The notes under the pieces are model-generated. The model was not told the origin of the DNA. It made no database searches and was given only the letters and a program-made list of their open reading frames with translations. The position numbers and the translations under genes were made by a program. A stretch of 64,000 bases of DNA from Diphasiastrum complanatum (taxonomy: Eukaryota; Streptophyta; Lycopodiopsida; Lycopodiales; Lycopodiaceae): NCBI GenBank assembly GCA_029204225.1, contig CM055098.1:2913106-2977105 (forward strand). Direction: 5' to 3'. Below are positions 35,701 through 45,145 of this stretch, piece after piece. Position 1 is the stretch's first letter, and the number at the start of each line of letters is the position of its first letter.

Positions 35701-38700
35701 ATCCATCTTTCTTGGCCTTGTCCTTTTGTTCTGGACTGAGAGGAGACTTGTTGTAAGCCTGATGAGCCAAAGGAGATGCCTCTATGCACTTCAAAGTCTG
35801 CTGCATCTGGATAGGATCCTTCTGCGAAAAGCCTTTCTGACCAGCTTGGCCAGACTTTCGCGAACCCTTCCTCTGAGGCCAGCTTGGCGCTCCAGATTCA
35901 GCCTTGGTGCACACATTACCTTCAGCAACTCTCCAACAAACAGGATGTCATCTATGAACCAAACCAGATATGCAAGTAATTCAGCACCCCAATAGAAAGA
36001 TAAAACGTATGCAATACTTTCTCACACAATGTAATTGATAGTCCTCCTACTACTTTCTCACACAAACACAGAGTACTTGACACTATCTATTTATCCTAAT
36101 ACGTCATATGCAAACTTCCCAATTGGTGTATGTCCATCTTCCTGCCGATTAAGAAATTCAAAAACCTCCATCATAAAACAATTGTCTTAAATCTTTTTCT
36201 AGAACATCCCTACCAAAATCATCCATGGCAATAAACAAAAGTAGAGATCAAAGATTTCAAATTCCCAATAAATCCTCACCTTGGAGGAACCTGCTTCACT
36301 TAAGAAAACTTCATATTGATTTTCTAAGGCTGATAAAAACTTGTCGATTCATAGAAATGAACCCAGTTGTTTTTCATGAGGCTAAACAACAACCCGTCCT
36401 ATTGATTTCCAACTAGATTTAATAAATGAATCCTATTGTTTTTACGAGGCTAAACAACCACCTTCCCTGTTGATTTTCAAAGGCTAATCAACAACTTTAG
36501 CTTCCAAATCTTATGAGAAACAACAAAATCTACCACATGACAGGCCATGCACTTGGATAGATTCAAGAACTTGAAGAACTAACTTTTCACCAACTCAAAC
36601 TAGATCTTCCTAATAAAATTAATCTCACTTGGTACCACCACAAGAACGATCAACTATGACTTGGATGGTATCCAAGAACTTACTTGACAACCACAAAAAA
36701 CAATCACTTCGATTAATCATAAATCTCAAGTGATATTAGTTTAGATAGACAAGAAAGTTTCAACCACATAAACAAGCTACTATGACTTGGATAGAAACGG
36801 TAAGTATTCCCATGGGTACTAATTATGTTATTCATCTAGCTAACTGTTATCTTTTCTCTTATGAACCGAGTTAATGTTTTCATTGTTACCTCTAATATTG
36901 TCATCGACTCCATTCGTTGAGTACCCCCTTGTTCTCTCGAACCTTGAGTTACCATGCTCTAATACCGTGTTAGAAAACCAACTTGCTCATACAAGTTACC
37001 CAAGATAAGATTCCTATTTTCGTTAGACAATAGTCATACACGTGAAAGAGAACAAAACAACAATGATGAAGTATAATGATGAGATGTATTCCAACTATGT
37101 CCCATTGCAAATGAACTAGGGCGCACTTCATACTTATAGACAATAGTCTAGGCCTAAAAGCAAAAGCAATCTAAACGTAGCCTTAAATTGCCTAATTAAT
37201 GTCTCTATATAAGGTAAAAGCAAAACTATATAGCAAAACTTGTGCTCCAAATCAAGCACTACAATCTCGAACTTGAGTCTGACTAAATTCTAACTTGACT
37301 TTACTAAATATAAGCAAAGGCCCCTAGAATTAGCATGCAGGCATGGCTAATAATCCTAATTAACCCTCGATGACAATATTAGAGGTAACAATGAGAACAT
37401 TGACTCTAACAATAAAAGCATTATAACTAGTTTGCAAAACCATTGATGTGGGCCTTGTTTAAAATTAATAAAAAGGATCCGCCTACCTGTGGTGTGGCGG
37501 AGGGTGTTCTTGGTGTGGAATTGATCCCCAAGCTCAAACCCCGCCCACACATGAGCGGTGTCCGAGAAAAAACAAATTCATACAGAGGAGAGCACCATAA
37601 AATAGTCATGAAAATATGAAAATTGGAATTCGTCTTGATTAAGTATAGGATTCTCCAGCTGCATTTTCAAAAGCATGAAAACAATATCTAACTGCATATG
37701 ATCCTAACATACTTACAGGAAAAACTGAGTTCCCAATAAGAAATAGGATATAACAAAGAGAAGCAGTGCCACTTCAATAGAATAAAAAGCAGAGATAACA
37801 CACACGTGACACAAGCCACCTACAAATATGTCTGTCTGTTTCATCGTTGCTGTGCTAAACTCATCCTCTTACAACAAAGAGGCAGACCAATGCAGTAAGA
37901 CGCGAAACAAATGGCGATTGAAAAACAATATGCTAATCTTGCATCAGTGCATAAGCTTACCTGAAAATGTCTAATCAAGGGCATACCCTTCCTCAGCCTT
38001 TTGGCAACCCAATATGCATGGACAACTTTGATTACATCAACTGGCCCTAAAGTCTGACAAAGATTCACAGCTACATCCATGGAGAACATATCTTGATGAT
38101 TACCATAAGCAGCCCTCTCCAGCTTCTCAATTATGTCCTCAAGCGTTTCATCTCTGATATTTAAAAGAGGGCCTGGCCCCATCATTTTAGTAGCCAGCCA
38201 TTCTTCATCTTCACTATCCATATCGTATATATCTCTAGAGCAACTTAATGCTACATCTAGTTCTCCTTGTTTCTGGCAAATGTAGTATTGAGGTCGAACA
38301 AACGGATGACCAGAGTTTAGCATGACACTCTCCTGAACATGACATACACCAGGTATTGGAATATGTCGAACTGAAGCAGCTTTTGTGTTTCTCTGGAAAC
38401 ATAACTGATGCATTTCCTTGAAAAAAAACCATTGTCTCCTGTCCTCAAACTCCAAACTCCAATCCTTCCCTCCCTTCCACATCATCACGTGTGTGTACCT
38501 ATTAGTAGAACCAGATGCAACGGATTGCTCGGCCTTGTATGTAAAAAGGCTCTCACCACGATGACAGATGCTTAGAACCCAAGTATTCTTAACCAAAAGG
38601 AGCTCCACTGTTGCACCTAGCTCTCGCCAGCCCCTGTCATAATGTACAAAGAGAATGTTTGCAGTGCAATTCAAACACTCAATTGCTGGATCTCGGTGCT

Positions 38701-41700
38701 GCATCTGTTCAAATGTAAAATCTTCCTTGTCACCTGGAGAACTGTGAAAAAAGGAAGTATTCTTTCCAAATGGTCCTTGCCTAGCATCTAGCTCAGACTC
38801 AACAGCAAAGCTATGTCCCTTCTTGCAGCGTTTTCTTCTATCCTGTGATGAATCATCTGCAGCTCCGCCAAACTCCATGTTGTGATGATGCTCTTGCTCT
38901 CTACTATCCATACCAGTCTCCTGGTCAGTACCACTTGCATCAATAACAGTTCGAATAGAATCAAAAAAATTTGCATCAGCACAACACATGCTGTGCTGAA
39001 AATGAAAAGATGCTGACGAGTCTCCGAGAAACCTTTTCCTTTTGTCATTCACCATCGAAATGAAGGGACTTAGCGTTACCTTGGGAAAACCAGCCTTCAT
39101 ATAGATATCTTTGTGCTTAGACTCACTTGATTTCTTATCTTCTAATACATAACCGTGAAGCAAGCTAGGAACTTCATTGCTGCTTGATAATTGCAAAGTT
39201 TTTGGAGCACTCAGTTGTGGCACACTACTTATGACATAGCATGCTTCTCCAAAGCCAGATGCACTAGACTCATGTGTCTGTTCATCAAGATCGTTAGAGA
39301 ATTGGTGGATCTCACCAGCCTTTGCACTTGCCCCATGAGACCTCTCTGTGTCAAGTTTCCTTCGCTTTCCAATTTCATGGCCATCTTCGCGATCAGCTAA
39401 ACCATCCGCAACTGTAATATTTTCTGCCAGATCTTTGTTCAAGGTGAAAATACCACGCTTCAATATCTTGTCACTTCTTCTTTTTTTCTTCACATGGGAG
39501 TAACTGCTCTTACGTACATGTTGCAAGGCCAAATTGCTGCTAGTTTGTTGAGTTCTCATTGCAGACTCTGAAGGTTGTTCTGTTTTTACCACGTCCCTCT
39601 GTCCATAAATTGGAAAACTTAGACTTGATGTACTTTGCATGAAACCTGCATTCTGACCCATAAAAAAGGAGAGAATTTGAGAGAGACCAAGATGCAAACC
39701 ATTCTTTCCAATCAAAAACTGCCAAGTCTCTTCCACAAGTGGCTTCAAAGGCTCACTCACTGAAATGTTTGAGATGATAGTTTCCATTGGGCTGCCATAA
39801 TTTTTCTTTCCAGCAACATCTAAATCCCTTTTCTGAGGCTTCATAGATGATGTACTTCCACCAAAATCATAGGCATTTTCGATTAAGGCCTAGTTCAGAA
39901 ACAAATAGCCACCTAAAAAGTGTTAAGTCCTTATGCAAGCCTCTACTCAGCTCTGTTTTGTAAGTACCTACTACAAATATATGTGCATTTAACTAAACTT
40001 CAAAGTGCTATGAACAGTCTAAACTTGAGGGTATCTCCACTTCATTTATGCAAAGTATCTCAAACTGCCAAATGTCCAAACTCATGTCATCCCCCATATT
40101 GGTACACAGACAGGTAACTACTTCATGCATTTAAAGACTTTGTAAGAACATGTTCAAATAGTAAGCTAGCATAACCAATTAGAGTACTATTGCACAATAT
40201 GAGCAGAAAAGCCAACAGGAATGTTTTCTTTACATCACCAGATCCTAAGCATGCAGTTGCCATCCACTTTTGCTAAAGTAAAGCACATGCACTGATAGAC
40301 CATCTTTGAAAGGTTTCCATGGTAAGAAAAAGGCTAATATGCATCTCCTACTCCTTAGGTGGAAAGCTGAAAGGCTGACCAATAGAAGCACAAAAGTTTG
40401 ACAGAGAAAATTAAGCATGCAGACCTATTCAACTTCAACAGTAACTGCTAACATGCACCTTACCAAAGGATTGAGCCTGCTGTTTGTTATGTCAGCTTTT
40501 TCAGAAGTATGTCCCAAATATCTCAAAACTAGTCCATCATCAAAAACATTCCTGTCATTTATCATTCGTCGTAGAGACTCCAGCATATTTCCAAGGCAGG
40601 CAGAGCCTCTAAACACTACTTTCACAACGTTTGACATGATCCCTGGATTGCTATTGAACTCAACCTGTAGTGCAATGGATCTTGTTCCATTGTGATAAAA
40701 GCCGTTTGCAACACCATATAATGGATTTAGTTGTGTGAATAGACAAAAATTGCATTTTCTGAAGCTCAAAGGCCAGTCACCTTTATTATACACAACCACA
40801 TCATCACCCCTTGCATTGCCAACAATGCCACCACCATTCAATGCCACTTCTTGAATCTCATCAGACTGGTCCATTGCCTTTACAATTACGATGGAGTTGT
40901 CTAGTTGTGAAGATTGCAATTTGAACAGCACAGAATGTGGAGTATCACCACAAAAGCTTCGGTCAATCACAATATCATGGCTGAGATATTGTTTGACAAT
41001 AAGTGTCTTTGCCCTAACTTGATTGGCAAAAGACCCTTTGAGCAACCCTTCGCAAAGGATAGACTCTGACGATCTTAAATTTAATTCAAAAATATCAAGT
41101 GCCACCTGAAAATGTTCTGCTGTATCAAGACGAATTTTCTGAAGAAAAAACTGCCCCGAACACATACGGTGACCTAGATGCTGAAGGCACACCTCAGAAT
41201 ATTGCCGACTGTTGCTGACTTGAAAATCAATGCCCTTAAACTTCTTAAAATGCATATCCATCTCAGCTGCATTCATATCATCACCTGGCAACATAAACAG
41301 CATAACCCCATCAAAACGTGAAGAATGTTTCCAAACATACAAACGAATAACAAGCCCGAGATTTTCAATTTTTGTATCATGAGCAGGTACGAGAACTAAA
41401 GGTCAAAACTAAACATATAAGAACTTACCTTCCCGTCTTGTGCAAACAACAATCAGGTCTGCAGGAGGTTTATCTGGACTAATATTCTTCTTCAAAGAAA
41501 TAACCAAGATATTACTTCCCGAATGTAGGTCTTTAAAGACATCTGTCTGATTTGATGGTACACAAAAAATTTGATTGCTACCGTTTGAAAAATGATCAGC
41601 TTGGCCAATAACCTGCTCAGCATCACAATCACATTTCACTGGCCAAGAGCCAGCTACATGAAATATAGCAGGTGCTTCAGCACAAGAAGATACCTTGCTA

Positions 41701-43025
41701 TAAGCCATGTTTGAAGAAACAGCATTCATGTCTCCGTTGCAGTCCGAGTCCTTTTTCTCGTCAGAACATAAGACACCAACCTGTCTAATATCTCCTTTCT
41801 GAAGTATACTCCTAAATTGTGTCTCTTGGATAGTGCATCGTCTTTCAGCCATCAAACTGGCAGATGATGCATCCAAATCGATTTCACTATTTTCAGGAGC
41901 TGCAAGATCAAGGCGTTGTTTTCCAGCAAGCAAATTCGAGTCATGCACTTTCTGTTTGGTGCCAAAATGCCTTCTAGAGTATACACTAGTTACTTTGCAA
42001 GTGCTTGGAAACCCGGATTTACAATTTCCACAAATATCCAGATCCATATTCATAGCGCTGCCATCAAAGGGTCCATTGCGAGCTTCACAATGATCGCTAA
42101 GCTTCAAGGGCTCACGAGCTTCGATACGAGAATGTTCAAAAGCCTGCCCAAGATTTTCGATCCTCCCACAAACATCACCAATTTTTGCCTGATCAACGTT
42201 CGAATTTGTAAATACTTTGCTTGCATCTTCTATAACTTGCCTATGTCTACGAGATGCCAAGGCTGTATACGTCTTCCTCGTATCACCAGGCGATTGCGAT
42301 CTATTTAATACTTCTCCAGGCCTCATCTGAAGCTTGTAGCGCTCTGTTCGGAGGTCTAACCACTCTTCATCTCCATCATCATACACAATCCAGTGACTAT
42401 TCTTTACACGATCGTACTTTTTGACTAAGCCATAATACCAACAGCTATCAAGCGGCCACCATACCTTGATGCGACGCCCCAAAATGCTCATAGCAACACC
42501 ATCAGAAAACTTCACCTCCACAAAGGGCCTACGCCCCCTCCTTGACTCCGTCGCATTCAACCCCGGTGGCCCTCGAGGTCTCAGAACCCGCTGCTCGGAT
42601 TTCTGAGGCATATCCAATGCCTCATTTTGTTTGACTTCCTTACCATCGCAATCAGAGATTGATGATAAATTTTGCGTGCGAGAAAGAATGGCTGCAGGAG
42701 CTGCTTGAGTCGTTGCAAGATCTGCGCCAGAAACTGAAGCAGCAGACGCTCTGGTTGTCATGCGATTGCCACCAGCACTAATCTTAACCTTTGTGTGCCC
42801 AAGATCAGTTTCTCTACGAACTGCTTTGACACCTGCGGAGGCATCTATCGCTGAATCCTTAGATGGTGAAGTCTGGGGCGAAGCAGAGCCCAACCCACCA
42901 AGCTTTAATTCCTTGCCAGTCGATGAAGCAGCAGCCAGATCGTTGTTGACCTTGCTAGATCTATCCCATGCGTTCTTGGAGGGCGGGCGCCCACGTCTGC
43001 GCAGGAATCTAATCATAGGCCTCAT
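16656..43025 (-). CDS. EPCR: EPCR-like (Enhancer-of-polycomb-like) chromatin protein, 5 exons, about 1911 aa
   Basis: Five exons on the minus strand join in phase: 43025-41429, 41284-40464, 39889-37961, 27045-26727 and 17725-16656, 5736 bp in all. Every junction has GT at the donor and AG at the acceptor. Visible domains are an AT-hook-like RRRGRPPSK (residues 9-17), a Tudor-like region near 181-236 (IKVWWPLDSCWYYG, YDDGDEEWLDL) and the EPL signature YDMDSEDEEWL near 1361-1371, followed by RKGMPLIRHFQ, PWERYQKQ and RPPWFAFCLRPRGLEV. The last exon has a basic alanine-rich helix (RKRAKAQALYAIADAAMRNA). Arabidopsis EPCR1/2 have this domain plan and belong to the nuclear PEAT complex, linked to histone acetylation state and heterochromatin silencing. 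The start is the first in-frame ATG after an upstream stop. The family assignment is firm; function here is by homology. Confidence 0.88.
17726..21479. other. EPCR intron 4, unassigned part
   Basis: No homology was recognised. The stretch contains a short (GAAA)n run near 18470-18484. A cluster of AGAAACACG/CGTTTCTGG motifs in both orientations lies at about 19455-19760. A 90-codon minus-strand frame (18848-19120) and two minus-strand frames around 20579-21214 match nothing I know. The DNA is likely degraded transposon. Confidence 0.4.
18848..19120 (-). CDS. Unrecognised 90-codon frame in EPCR intron 4
   Basis: The frame reads MRSRDVTIVFSEM, a hydrophobic stretch of about 15 residues (YTLLSLMWIVALMIYEM), then a polar tail with PQIMDFFTSRRPR and an acidic run DDDIDIDL. 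The composition looks protein-like rather than random, and the tail resembles C-terminal tails of plant transposase-like proteins in style only. I cannot assign it. It may be a remnant exon of a transposon or a chance frame. Confidence 0.2.
   Translation of the reverse strand: MRSRDVTIVFSEMHPLYTLLSLMWIVALMIYEMYLLRRVRASVDSDTQPQIMDFFTSRRPRAVSVSDDDIDIDLAHRDQRQRLTLGITIA
21480..23350 (+). pseudogene. Copia remnant: LTR, gag and start of protease
   Basis: A plus-strand LTR-like block (about 21480-21886) ends GTTTATCA before TGGTATAAGAGG, a mutated tRNA-Met primer site. Gag follows at 22338 with LDGTNYRVWKFKIEDILM and WETLRPMYETV, typical of Copia UBN2-type gag. It continues through frameshifts into a lysine-rich region near 22850-23100. 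The protease region at about 23190-23330 reads DFGASKHVTPH then YLGDNTTHHVKGKGTM, with DFGA in place of DSGA. The element stops near 23350, where unrelated sequence begins, and no integrase or RT is present. Confidence 0.75.
23351..26726. other. EPCR intron 4, unassigned part
   Basis: About 23351-24060 is more GC-rich than its surroundings and starts abruptly inside the Copia protease remnant, which suggests a separate insertion. It has no coding homology. A short (GATGAT/GACGAC) trinucleotide tract lies at about 24059-24093. From 24100 to the exon 4 donor I see only AT-rich non-coding sequence. Confidence 0.4.
26727..27045 (-). CDS. EPCR: EPCR-like exon 4
   Basis: This 319-bp exon starts after TTGTGCAG (PAPWERYQKQLQEWEAKV) and ends CTTATAG before GTAATA, phase 1. 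It directly continues the RKGMPLIRHFQ end of exon 3 as in plant homologues, although 10.9 kb separates them. It has a short predicted coiled coil (EWEAKVKSIQQDLDLAHKL) and the family motif RPPWFAFCLRPRGLEV. Confidence 0.88.
27341..28089 (+). repeat. 5' LTR of a plus-strand Gypsy element in EPCR intron 3
   Basis: The block starts TGTGACACCC, a start common in plant Ty3/Gypsy LTRs, and ends CTTGTGACA, two bases before TGGTATCAGAGC. It is 749 bp and GC-richer than the surrounding intron. It carries repeated CTGCAGAATTACA and ACAGTGTCGCCTGT motifs (about 27480-27625). No partner LTR is visible. Confidence 0.65.
28092..28103 (+). other. Primer-binding site (initiator tRNA-Met)
   Basis: The sequence TGGTATCAGAGC is an exact match to the plant tRNA-Met primer site, placed two bases after the TG...CA block at 27341-28089. 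It establishes a plus-strand LTR element. Confidence 0.85.
28905..29666 (+). pseudogene. Gypsy gag, frameshifted
   Basis: A proline-rich start (MEDDRVDIPLSPPVALPSP, 28905) shifts frame near 29100. It continues with FKLTHFTGNTSQRTTDVVNQW, has a stop at 29294, shifts again and ends with EFRAQF-type sequence: FRAQFIPPHEHV, then KIPEEIPEWIIVHKFIFGL (29346-29666). This is the Retrotrans_gag pattern of plant Gypsy elements. No zinc knuckle, protease or pol follows; the sequence changes to a repeat-rich spacer at about 29670. It belongs with the LTR at 27341-28089. Confidence 0.75.
29839..29970. repeat. Cluster of CCCTT...AAGGG palindromes
   Basis: ACCCTTGGATAAGGGT (29839-29854) and ACCCTTAGGATTAAGGGT (29856-29873) are followed by CCTTTGGATAAGGG (about 29879), and the first pair recurs at about 29937-29952 and 29953-29970. 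The arms are complementary, so each copy is a small hairpin, and the whole pattern repeats with a period of about 98 bp. Confidence 0.8.
30190..32110 (+). pseudogene. hAT-type (DUF659) transposase relic
   Basis: A plus-strand series of fragments has VIIDNAANCVAMGKLV and the hAT/DUF659 pattern SPCAAHCLDLLFEDI (30201-30330). Then come FERIVLASPFWDDARAIIIAL and REGCTLGLLYEFMDRLG (30690-30855). The C-terminal dimerisation motif SSACERNWSLFSLIHTKRRN...LVYVHANLRLL (31480-31610) is in a frame different from its upstream partner. Acidic tail pieces lie at 31738-31820 and about 32015-32110. Gaps between the pieces look like short introns (GTATAAG and CTGCAG-type borders). The N-terminal zinc finger and terminal inverted repeats were not found. 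Confidence 0.7.
32312..33150 (-). repeat. LTR-like segment sharing modules with the Copia LTRs
   Basis: The segment starts TGTCGAAAATAGG and carries the CATGACTACGCCTATCA block (32360-32376), GTGATGGAAATCAC (32397-32410), GATTACGTAGC and the hairpin 32594-32630. Its first 280 bp recur at 63045-63320. It also has GCGACAGTGTCGC palindromes near 32996-33008. The right boundary is uncertain: sequence from about 33180 is Gypsy integrase. It may be the 3' LTR of the minus-strand Gypsy to its right or a solo LTR inserted there. Confidence 0.5.
33200..35935 (-). pseudogene. Gypsy (chromovirus-like) gag-pol remnant
   Basis: Order on the minus strand is gag C-terminus with a ruined knuckle (LCFFSLGKHLVNDCPR, 35914-35558); a protease-region fragment (35443-35243); RT with PYRMSLKEEEEVRK, SGYHQIRIRDEDV and then, in another frame, VMPFGLTNAPATF and FIDDILVFSK (35282-34463); RNase H start TDASGIAVGAVLSQ (about 34270); and integrase CTTCQVNK, GFNSVMVVVGRFSKMAHF, VSDKDSKF, HPQTDGQT (33631-33206). 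Frameshifts break RT and RNase H. In integrase the first catalytic residue reads E (SMEFI) and the sequence stops before the third. The motif style is that of plant chromoviruses; no chromodomain is left to confirm it. Confidence 0.85.
35936..36967 (-). mobile_element. Internal non-coding part of an LTR element
   Basis: On the minus strand this region begins just after the LTR at 36968-37411 with a mutated primer site, CGGTATTAGAGC (36956-36967). No gag or pol can be read. Near 36350-36490 an AGGCTAA(A/T)CAACAA-containing unit of about 55-65 bp is repeated two to three times. The left limit, where Gypsy gag begins, is approximate. Confidence 0.4.
36968..37411 (-). repeat. LTR (444 bp) with perfect TGTTAGA/TCTAACA ends
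   Basis: The block begins TGTTAGAAAACC and ends TGACTCTAACA, a 7-bp perfect terminal inverted repeat, and abuts a tRNA-Met-like primer site at its left edge. As the 5' LTR of a minus-strand element it would drive transcription in the same direction as the host gene. No partner LTR was found in the window. Confidence 0.55.
37412..37960 (-). other. EPCR intron 3, donor-proximal unique part
   Basis: This 549-bp stretch between the LTR and exon 3 shows no repeats or coding homology. The donor GTAAGC lies at its right end. It is probably original intron sequence. Confidence 0.4.
37961..39889 (-). CDS. EPCR: EPCR-like exon 3 (EPL domain)
   Basis: The acceptor is GAACTAG before GCCTTAATCG, and the donor is TTTTCAG before GTAAGC. 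This 643-codon exon has a polar first half with basic clusters (HVKKKRRSDK, IGKRRKL) that could serve as nuclear localisation signals. The EPL-type core follows: RRQWFFFKEMHQLCFQRN, HIPIPGV, then RPQYYICQKQGELD, YDMDSEDEEWL and the helix LEDIIEKLERAAYG. A 10.9-kb intron follows. Confidence 0.88.
40464..41284 (-). CDS. EPCR: EPCR-like exon 2
   Basis: The acceptor TTTATGTTGCCAG precedes GTGATGATATGAATGC, and the donor is CCTTTG before GTAAGG. This gives a 144-bp intron 1 and joins RRE-G-DDMNAAEMDMHF in frame. The exon encodes a region shared by plant EPCR proteins between the Tudor-like and EPL parts. I see no named domain in it. Confidence 0.8.
41429..43025 (-). CDS. EPCR: EPCR-like exon 1 (Tudor-like domain)
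   Basis: The exon starts at ATG (MRPMIRFLRRRGRPPSK) and ends GGGAAG before GTAAGT, phase 1. It carries the AT-hook-like motif and the Tudor-like domain, followed by a long low-complexity region rich in serine, charged residues and cysteine with no recognised domain. Another ATG lies three codons downstream. Confidence 0.85.
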
Positions 43026-43160
43026 CTCTGATTGCTGCAAGCAACTTGGAAGAGAAACACTACTTCAAGCGACGAATCCTTGAGTCCGTCCAACATCCAC
43101 GTATCTTTTCGCTCCCAGACCCACAACCCACTTAAATACAGCGCAGCCATCTCGGTTGCA
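43026..43160 (-). promoter_or_regulatory. EPCR: Putative EPCR-like 5' UTR and core promoter
   Basis: On the minus strand TGTATTTAAG (43140-43131) is a TATA-like element about 105 bp upstream of the ATG, leaving room for a start site roughly 30 bp downstream and a short leader. An in-frame TGA at about 43065-43067 rules out an upstream extension of the coding frame. The assignment rests on motif position only. Confidence 0.3.
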
Positions 43161-43395
43161 ACCTCAAGATAGGCGTGCCAGCCTCAATCTCTCAGCCATA
43201 GGTGGGTGGGGAAGAGGATCGCCACAACGCAGTGGCAATCCTGCCAAGGCCATAGATTTCTTCTACTGTGCTCTGCTAAGCAGAAGCAAAATGGGAACGC
43301 GACCCACCTGCCCGAATGCGTGGCTCTGTTACAGAAGCAAAGCGATTTAAGGATGGCGACAGAAAAGAGATGGATCGGGAAATGTTGGAGGGGAA

Positions 43396-43450
43396 TGAAC
43401 AGCAGAAGAAAAGAAGAAGAAGAAGAAGAAGAAGAGGGAGGAGAGAAAAG
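43396..43450. repeat. Purine-rich (GAA)n tract upstream of the EPCR-like gene
   Basis: The plus strand runs AGAAGAAAAGAAGAAGAAG and onward in the same pattern, and is pyrimidine-rich on the gene strand. Such CT/GAA tracts are frequent in plant promoters. It produces several overlapping low-complexity reading frames on both strands that I do not regard as genes. Confidence 0.7.
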
Positions 43451-44599
43451 GTGAAGAAAAGCTTCTCTTCGAATAAGACGATGCAGCAGAAGAAATACAA
43501 GAAAAAGAAGAGAAGCAACGGTGGGAAGAGCGCCGCCCAAAGCCAAGGGCTTGTGTATGCCGTCCGATGACAGATCTCATCCCCCGTCATTTTTATTCCC
43601 CTCGAGGTCTTTTTTCTCTTTCTCCTTCTCCTTCTCCTTGTGCACTCCATCCTCTTATTAAACCGTTCAAACACTCCTTGTGCTGGATGCTCTTTTTGCC
43701 TCCATTACTTACTAACTTGCCCTCATGCCTTATTCTCCCTCAACCCCACACCACAAGGTTGGCTCACAACTTTTGTACTCCCATGTTCAAGGCTCTCTTG
43801 GAAACTAAATGCATTTCTTATCAAGCAACTATGTTTGTTGGGATTGCCTAAGAGAGGAGCCATGCCATAGTAGTGGGCTTGGCCATCAGCAAACACAGAT
43901 AGATGTGGTCACTCCCAATTTTATGATTGTGTTGTACGTTGGACCAAGGGATTGGAGCAAATCATTTACCAGGGAATTGGGCACTCAATGTGGACCCCAT
44001 TTGTTGAAAATTGAATAACCAATCAAGATTGACAGCATGTGATGACGCTACAAAGATGCATAATCAAAATCACATCGCCATCAAGTCAGAAATCCAAAGC
44101 TGAACCATCACTCATGACAAGTTTTTAGAAAAAAAAAATTTACATAAACACCAATAATGACTAAAAAACACAAGTACATGCAATTGATCCAAGGATCTTG
44201 CTCATAGTTTGATTGTTAGTATGCATGTTACAGTTAGATTTATGGAAATGAATCTATATGAGGACATCATAGTGGCACAACAAAACTTTGAAATCGTGAG
44301 CATTGCACACATATATCAAGATGCAAAATATGTGAATGAGCAATTTCTAAATGTTGCTTATTGCACCTACTTTTGGCCCTTTGTTGATTCTAAATTATTG
44401 GTTATTATTAGTTACAAACTTTATCACTATTTAATTAATAGTTGTCCCTGATTGTGGGGCTCTTGATTACCAACAATTGGATCTAAAATAAACATGAAAG
44501 ATAGATAATGGACTCGTGGTCTTCCTTGAGTGTTTCACGCATATGAATGATGAATCACCCAAGATCTAATTCAGTGTTTGCGTGTGTGATGAATCTGTG
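43451..44599. other. Intergenic DNA without recognised features
   Basis: I see no conserved coding region. Reading frames at 43567-44018 and 44209-44451 are AT-rich or low-complexity and resemble nothing known. The right end meets the truncated RT of Copia C. Confidence 0.5.
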
Positions 44600-45145
44600 G
44601 TCCAAGATCCTATTAGTGAATGATAAGGGTACTTCGCTATGTCGAGTACTTCACTATCAGAATCAGCACAAGTAGGTTTAGTCAATACTATACTTGGATC
44701 CATTGGAGTATCAATTGGTTTGCAATCAGACATATGAAATTTTTCTAAAATGTCTTTTAGAGATGTCTGCTGGCTAAGATAGATCTTATTCTGAAGTCTA
44801 TTTTCAGTAATGTGAATTTTTAGCAAAGAATGGACAGCTCCTAAATCAGTCATGTCAAAATTCTTTGACAGATCACTCTTAGTAGTGTGCATAAGAGAAG
44901 TGTCGTTAGACAAGATAAATGCATCATCTACGTAAAGAGCTATGTGAACTGAACTGCTGCCTATATGCTTCGAATAAGCATTACAATCAACTGAATTGTT
45001 TGCAAATCCCAATTGAATGAGATAAGAGTTGATTCTATAGAACTATGCTCTTGCGGCATGTTTTAGACCACAGATTGCTTTGTGCAGCTTGCACACTTTG
45101 TGCTCTTGGCCTTTGACTTTGAATCCTTCCGGTTGGAAGGTATAA
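44600..45145 (-). pseudogene. Copia C: C-terminal RT fragment
   Basis: The minus strand encodes TFQPEGFKVKGQEHKVCKLHK (45143-45080), a stop in the following KHAARA*FYRIN segment, then ALYVDDAFILSN with an intact YVDD, FDMTDLGAVHSLLKI, KIYLSQQTSLKDIL and YHSLIGS, where homology ends (about 44610). RNase H is absent. At 45145 it adjoins plus-strand integrase of the same element, the left breakpoint of an inversion. Confidence 0.82.

Noticed and set aside
41396-41428. A 33-bp intron 1 (GTAAGT...TTTAG) in the EPCR-like gene
   Set aside because: It keeps the frame but is far below the usual minimum for plant introns. The acceptor at 41285 also keeps the frame, giving a 144-bp intron with a better acceptor context (TTGCCAG). 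RNA data could reverse this.
43025-43040. Start of the EPCR-like coding region at 43040
   Set aside because: The codon at 43040-43038 is TTG; the first in-frame ATG is at 43025-43023 and an in-frame stop lies further upstream.
43184-43674. Overlapping frames on both strands upstream of the EPCR-like gene
   Set aside because: They run through a purine/pyrimidine-biased promoter-side tract; no conserved protein features.
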